Of a stretch of 64,000 nucleotides of DNA, positions 62,945 to 64,000 are shown in pieces. A model generated the notes under the pieces. It saw nothing but the letters and a program-made list of their open reading frames with translations. It was not told the origin of the DNA and searched no databases. The position numbers were made by a program, and so were the translations under genes. Every line of letters starts with the position of its first letter. Position 1 is the first letter of the stretch. The stretch lies in the NCBI RefSeq assembly GCF_029633865.1, contig NC_079213.1:83796803-83860802 (forward strand), in the 5' to 3' direction. This DNA is from Lampris incognitus (lineage: Eukaryota; Chordata; Actinopteri; Lampriformes; Lampridae).

Positions 62945-64000
62945 CATGCAGTGAGCAGCGGCAAGACACACAGAGACGCTCCGAAAAACAACGGTCATGG
63001 AAAAACTTTCAAAGGCAGCGGGGACAGTGGCAAACGTTACAAAACGTGTGGGAATTGGGTAAGGGAGCACAGTGAACAACAGGAATGCCCAGCAAAAGGA
63101 CGGCAATGCAACAAGTGCAAAAAATTCTATCACTTCGCCAAGGTATGTAGGTCCCAGCAGCCACGCAGGCCCAGGCCAGTGCATACAGTAGAGGGCAGTG
63201 ATATAGAGGAACTAGAATAACTGTACATTGACACAGTTACAAAAGAGCAGAAAGGCACAGACAGGGAACAGGCCATTGCTGAGATTGAATTCAGTCAAGA
63301 AAAGCACAGAGTTAAATTCAAGATAGATACAGGTGCTCAGGTCAACATTATTCCAGCTAACTGTTTCCCAAACTGTTTGAAAGTGTGTTAATAAAGACCA
63401 CAGCCCGTCGACTCACAGGCTGTGGTAGTGAACCACTTAATGTTAAAGGGACCTGTAATCTGAGCTGTAAGTACAAGGGCACTGCCATGACACTTGAATT
63501 TTATACAGTCAGCACCCAAGCTCCACCTGGCTTAGGACTGAAAGCCTGTCTTGACATGGATCTAATTAAACTGGTCCTGTCTGTGAATGCTGAACAAGCG
63601 GAACACTGTGATGTAATGGAGGAATTTGCAGATGTTTTTCAGGGGATCGGACAGTTTCCAGGTGAATGCAGCATACACCTGGACCCCACAGCCACACCAG
63701 TCATATACCCATCACGGAGAATCCCATTCACTCTACGCAGCCATCTGAGGGACGAGCTGGATGACATGGAAAAGGCCGGAATCATCGCCAAGGTGACCGA
63801 GCCTACAGACTGGGTGAATGCATGGGTGGTGGTAGAGAAGCCCCGCACAAGCAAACAGAGGATATGCCTAGATCCCCGCAATTTGAATAAAGCCATCAAA
63901 AGACCACACTACCCACTTCCCACGCTGGATGACATCACTCCAAAACTGGCAGGAGCATAGTTCTTCAGCATCATGGATGCAAGGTCAGGCTACTGGGCAA
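62945..64000 (+). pseudogene. Gypsy-3 gag end, protease and RT start, continuing off the window
   Basis: Resumes directly after the Copia duplication. The nucleocapsid-like KRYKTCGNWVREHSEQQECP and GRQCNKCKKFYHFAKVC come first. A protease with FKIDTGAQVNIIP is near 63330. The pre-RT part (63385 on) reads HCDVMEEFADVFQGIGQFPG, PSRRIPFTLRSHLRDELDDM, KAGIIAKVTEPTDWVNAWVV and ICLDPRNLNKAIKRPHYPLP. A TAG at 63958 then interrupts before FFSIMDARSGYWA at the window end. Stops near 63220 and 63390 also break the frame. Confidence 0.8.

Overview
The window reads as teleost fish genomic DNA. It holds fragments of a vertebrate class I cytokine receptor gene with canonical GT/AG introns. It also holds a dense mix of the repeats typical of ray-finned fish: RTE, L2/CR1 and L1-like LINEs, a Penelope element, tRNA-derived SINEs, Tc1 and hAT transposons, Pao/BEL, Gypsy and Copia elements, and class I endogenous retroviruses. 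No bacterial-type operons, rRNA genes or CRISPR arrays are visible. All calls are by eye; no search was run.

The one host gene I can support lies on the minus strand between 22680 and 4230. Seven short segments (one of them a tentative 34-nt micro-exon) join in consistent phase into a signal peptide, a first cytokine-receptor domain with a CEW motif, a second domain ending in WSDWS, and the start of a third domain. Short landmarks (VKYEAP at the D1/D2 boundary; NPPEVNFS after WSDWS) point to interleukin-12 receptor subunit beta-1 (il12rb1). The rest of the gene would lie below position 1 or is too diverged to see. Its intron between the WSDWS exon and the next exon is about 13 kb. That intron holds a Penelope element with a MITE inside it, an intron-bearing hAT-like transposase gene, a broken Pao element with a putative long LTR, and a peculiar duplicated segment in which one copy looks spliced.

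Layout: 1-3003, RTE LINE (minus) split by a SINE; 3594-4027, second SINE; 4230-4309, receptor exon; 4690-6860, Penelope (minus); 7000-10880, hAT-like split gene (plus); 11290-16292, Pao element and putative LTR (plus); 17179-22680, the other receptor exons with MITEs, a LINE tail and a SINE in the introns; 23600-30515, Gypsy-1 with a long open pol; 30557-33600, Gypsy-2 pol with a damaged RT; 33890-37393, LINE ORF1 (esterase-like) split by a complete hAT element; 37465-38170, L1-like LINE tail (minus); 39061-46143, an ERV remnant whose two LTR pieces each abut a Tc1 element; 46144-47600, Pao/BEL integrase pieces in inverted orientation; 47670-54262, a second ERV (gag-pro-pol, no env seen) cut off by a LINE tail; 54716-57790, diverged DNA with SINEs and microsatellites; 57792-64000, a Mag-type Gypsy split by a very young Copia element (58422-62939, minus).

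The nesting order can be read from target-site duplications. SINE in RTE, MITE in Penelope, SINE in hAT in LINE, and Copia in Gypsy are each bounded by matching direct repeats. The Copia insertion is the youngest large event: its two LTRs are nearly identical outside a CA microsatellite. The most unusual signals are the spliced-looking duplication in the putative Pao LTR, the shared breakpoint of two different Tc1 elements on the two ERV LTR pieces, and the Copia pol interrupted only by one in-frame amber codon while its gag core is gone.
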